A stretch of DNA of 15,536 bases from positions 9,863 to 25,398 of the forward strand of contig DDMS01000063.1 of assembly GCA_002340765.1 (NCBI GenBank), written 5' to 3'. The notes below the pieces were generated by a model. That model saw only the letters and a list, made by a program, of their open reading frames with translations, was not told the origin of the DNA and made no database searches. Each line of letters begins with the position of its first letter. Within the stretch, counting starts at the first letter, position 1. This document shows, piece by piece, positions 13,083 through 15,536 of the stretch. Source of the stretch: Flavobacteriaceae bacterium UBA2540 (GTDB taxonomy: Bacteria; Bacteroidota; Bacteroidia; Flavobacteriales; Flavobacteriaceae). The position numbers and the translations under genes are program-made.

Positions 13083-15509
13083 ATGAAAACAAATCACGAA
13101 CTCGAACTTGCCATCGAATTTATCAATAAAACCGATAGAAACCTTTTTATTACTGGAAAAGCTGGCACAGGGAAAACTACTTTTTTACATCAAATTAAAA
13201 GTGAATCGCTCAAAAGATTGGTGGTTGTGGCACCAACAGGGGTTGCCGCTATCAATGCAAAAGGCGTAACTATTCATTCTTTTTTTCAAATGCCTTTTGG
13301 GCCGATTTTGCCCGGTCAAATCAGAAATAATAATGAACAACGCCGATTTTCAAAAGCAAAAATTGATATTATTAAATCTTTAGATTTAATAATTATTGAT
13401 GAAATTTCAATGGTTCGTGCAGATTTATTAGATGGCATTGACCAAGTCATGAGAAAGTATAAAAACCGAGAAAAAGTTTTTGGTGGCGTACAAATTTTGA
13501 TGATTGGCGATCTGCAACAATTGGCTCCTGTTGTGAAAAATGACGAATGGAGTTTGCTTCAAAAATATTATGAAAATATGTATTTTTTTAGCGCAAATGC
13601 CTTCAAAGAAGCCAATGTTGTTAAGATTGAATTGAAACATATTTACCGTCAAAAAAATGATGATTTTATCAAAATTTTAAACGAAATCAGGAACGATAAT
13701 TTGTCTGATGAATCTGCCAAAATGTTAAATAAACGGTACAATCCGTCATTTTCACCAACAAAAGAAGAAGGTTATATTACGCTAACAACACACAATAATC
13801 GAGCGAATCTCATCAACAATTTTGAGCTTAACAAATTAACTTCAAAAAGCAATTTTTTTGAAGCTAAAATTTCAGGAAAATTCAGTGATAAGTCGTATCC
13901 AAATGATGAAAAATTGGAATTGAAAGTGGGTGCACAAGTGATGTTTATCAAAAATGATTCTTCATTAGAAAAAAGATATTTTAACGGAAAAATCGGGGTT
14001 ATTACTGCTATTGCTAAAACTTCTGTGACTGTAAAATGTCCTAATGAAACTAAAGAAATTGTTACAGAAAACGAAACTTGGGAAAACATAAATTATACCA
14101 TAAACGTCGAAACTAAAGCCATCAAAGAGGAAATTACAGGGGCTTTTACTCAAATACCTTTGCGTTTGGCTTGGGCAATTACCATTCACAAAAGTCAGGG
14201 ATTAACGTTTGAAAAAGCTGTGATTGATGCCGAAGCGTCTTTTGCTCATGGTCAAACCTATGTTGCATTGAGTAGATGCACTTCTTTGGAAGGGTTGGTT
14301 TTGAAAACACCCATTTCATCTAATTCAATTATCAACGATAGTACTGTAAATATTTTCAATGAAACTTTGGCGGAAAATTGTCCTGATGAACAGGTTTTGA
14401 ATGAATCCGAAAAACAATTTCAGTTCAATTTAATTTCAGAATTGTTCGATTATCAATTATTTTTATATCCTTCAACTCGAATTTTAGATGTTTTTTATAA
14501 AAACAGAAATAGTATCAAAGGTGAAGTTTTAGAGCATGTAGAAACCTTAAAAGAAAAAGGAATTGTGCCTTTATTGAAAGTTTCAACATCATTTAAAGGT
14601 CAATTATTAGCGATATCTCAAAATGAAATTTTGCCAGAAAATAGTTCTCAAATTCAAGATCGATTTAAAAAAGCAGTGACCTATTTTTTAACACAAACCA
14701 AAGAATTTATTCTAAAACCATTGAATCAAATTTCGTTTTCTACAGACAATAAAACAGTGAAAACCGATTTTTTAAAACCATTTGAAACGTTGCAAGAAAA
14801 AGTATCAGAAAAGATTTTTGTACTTGAAAAAATGACAGAGGGGTTTAATGTGAAAACCTATTTGCAAGAAAGAGCAAATGCTGTTTTACAATCAAAAGAG
14901 CCTGTGAAAAAGAAACCAATAACTTCAAAACGCGACCCAATTTTGGCAGTCCAATTGCGAGAATTAAGAGAGGATATTGCAAAAACTGAAAATGTTCCTC
15001 ACTATATGGTTTTTCCTCAAGAGACTTTATACCTACTATGCGATTTATTACCAAGGACAGAAAAAGAATTGTTGAAAATTTCTGGGATGGGAAAAACACG
15101 TGTTGAAAAATACGGTCAAGAAATTTTAGAATTAATTGAAGCATATTGTCAAGAAAATGTAATAAATAGCTCAAATAATTTCGAAAGACCACCAAAAAAG
15201 GAAACCAAAAAAGAACCAAAAAAAAGCACTAAACAAATCAGTTTCGAAATGTTTAGAGCAGGGTTATCAATTCAAGAAATTGCCAAAGAACGCAGTTTTA
15301 CCAGAAGCACCATAGAAAGTCATTTGGCGAGTTATATTCCTTCTGGTGAAGTAGATATTTTAGAATTAATATCCGTAAAAAAACACAAAGAAATCCTAAA
15401 AGCGATTGAAGAAATTGAATACAAATCACTCACAGAACTCAAAGAAAAAGTAGATGAAAGTTTTACATATGCTGAGTTGCGAATGGTTTTGATGACGTTG
15501 GAGAAGTAG
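13083..15509 (+). CDS. PIF1-like helicase with RecQ-like HRDC and HTH domains
   Basis: From the ATG at 13083 (MKTNHELELAIEFINKTDRN) the protein has 808 residues. The frame is open from 13020, but the extra 21 residues are hydrophobic, unlike the family, and overlap a hairpin. The helicase core (about 1-410) is superfamily 1, PIF1/RecD2-like: Walker A GKAGTGKT (25-32), PTGVAAINAKGVTIHSFF (51-68), Walker B LIIIDEISM (102-110), IGDLQQLAPV (141-150), HIYRQ (186-190), and TIHKSQGLTFEKAVID (367-382) with VALSRC (394-399) holding the likely arginine finger R398. Residues about 620-690 look like an HRDC domain (LRELREDIAKTENVP, ISGMGKTRVEKYG). Residues about 715-760 look like the helix-turn-helix of RecQ proteins (GLSIQEIAKERSFTRSTIESHL). 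It should unwind DNA, perhaps structured or recombination intermediates; G-quadruplex activity is only inferred from PIF1. Confidence 0.92.
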   Translation: MKTNHELELAIEFINKTDRNLFITGKAGTGKTTFLHQIKSESLKRLVVVAPTGVAAINAKGVTIHSFFQMPFGPILPGQIRNNNEQRRFSKAKIDIIKSLDLIIIDEISMVRADLLDGIDQVMRKYKNREKVFGGVQILMIGDLQQLAPVVKNDEWSLLQKYYENMYFFSANAFKEANVVKIELKHIYRQKNDDFIKILNEIRNDNLSDESAKMLNKRYNPSFSPTKEEGYITLTTHNNRANLINNFELNKLTSKSNFFEAKISGKFSDKSYPNDEKLELKVGAQVMFIKNDSSLEKRYFNGKIGVITAIAKTSVTVKCPNETKEIVTENETWENINYTINVETKAIKEEITGAFTQIPLRLAWAITIHKSQGLTFEKAVIDAEASFAHGQTYVALSRCTSLEGLVLKTPISSNSIINDSTVNIFNETLAENCPDEQVLNESEKQFQFNLISELFDYQLFLYPSTRILDVFYKNRNSIKGEVLEHVETLKEKGIVPLLKVSTSFKGQLLAISQNEILPENSSQIQDRFKKAVTYFLTQTKEFILKPLNQISFSTDNKTVKTDFLKPFETLQEKVSEKIFVLEKMTEGFNVKTYLQERANAVLQSKEPVKKKPITSKRDPILAVQLRELREDIAKTENVPHYMVFPQETLYLLCDLLPRTEKELLKISGMGKTRVEKYGQEILELIEAYCQENVINSSNNFERPPKKETKKEPKKSTKQISFEMFRAGLSIQEIAKERSFTRSTIESHLASYIPSGEVDILELISVKKHKEILKAIEEIEYKSLTELKEKVDESFTYAELRMVLMTLEK

Positions 15510-15536
15510 ATTTAAAAGAACCATTTACTCCAAATC

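Noticed and set aside
14845..15219. A 124-codon open frame on the minus strand
   Set aside because: It is antisense to the HRDC region of the helicase and has the Phe/Leu-rich composition of a reverse reading of Lys/Glu-rich DNA.

Overview
The window looks like chromosomal DNA from a low-GC member of the Bacteroidota, most likely the family Flavobacteriaceae. The grounds are AT-rich codon use, perfect matches to the Bacteroidota -7 promoter element TAnnTTTG in front of several genes, lipoproteins whose acylated Cys is followed by Lys plus acidic residues, and gene families typical of the group (choice-of-anchor B protein, Bacteroidota-type ThiL, PIF1-like helicase with a RecQ-like tail). No rRNA, tRNA, CRISPR array, transposase or phage gene was seen. 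Gene density is high and no gene-free stretch exceeds 300 bases.

Positions 39-7175 hold a SUF iron-sulfur cluster assembly locus on the minus strand. In transcription order it contains an A-type carrier (sufA/iscA-like), sufB, sufC, a broken four-helix-bundle (S23-type) gene, sufD and, after an interruption, sufS. A serine hydrolase gene (1352-2665) lies in the opposite direction between sufD and sufS, so sufS needs its own promoter, and a good candidate is visible at 1272-1307. The main suf promoter is probably at 7207-7239. SufBCD form the scaffold, SufC supplies ATP hydrolysis, SufS provides sulfur from cysteine, and the A-type protein carries the cluster to clients. No sufE or sufU-like sulfur acceptor is in the window; one may lie beyond the left edge.

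Positions 7279-11740 hold four minus-strand genes with spacing of 13, 5 and 79 bases, probably one operon: a choice-of-anchor B lipoprotein with LVIVD-type repeats, a seven-repeat predicted beta-propeller lipoprotein, an MbnP-like lipoprotein, and a di-heme MauG/cytochrome c peroxidase-like lipoprotein. All four have a lipoprotein signal, and the residues after the Cys resemble the Bacteroidota surface-export signal. The MbnP plus di-heme pair recalls the methanobactin-associated MbnH/MbnP pair, in which the di-heme enzyme converts a Trp of MbnP to kynurenine to make a copper site. This operon is the best candidate here for an incompletely described system.

Positions 11927-15509 are on the plus strand: thiL (thiamine-monophosphate kinase), whose promoter almost touches its start codon, then a PIF1-like superfamily 1 helicase fused to an HRDC domain and a C-terminal helix-turn-helix like those of RecQ.

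Small intergenic palindromes occur at three places between minus-strand genes (5319, 6811 and 8357). They look like members of two families of dispersed REP-like repeats. Apart from the pseudogene, the suf interruption and the lipoprotein operon, the region is ordinary housekeeping DNA.
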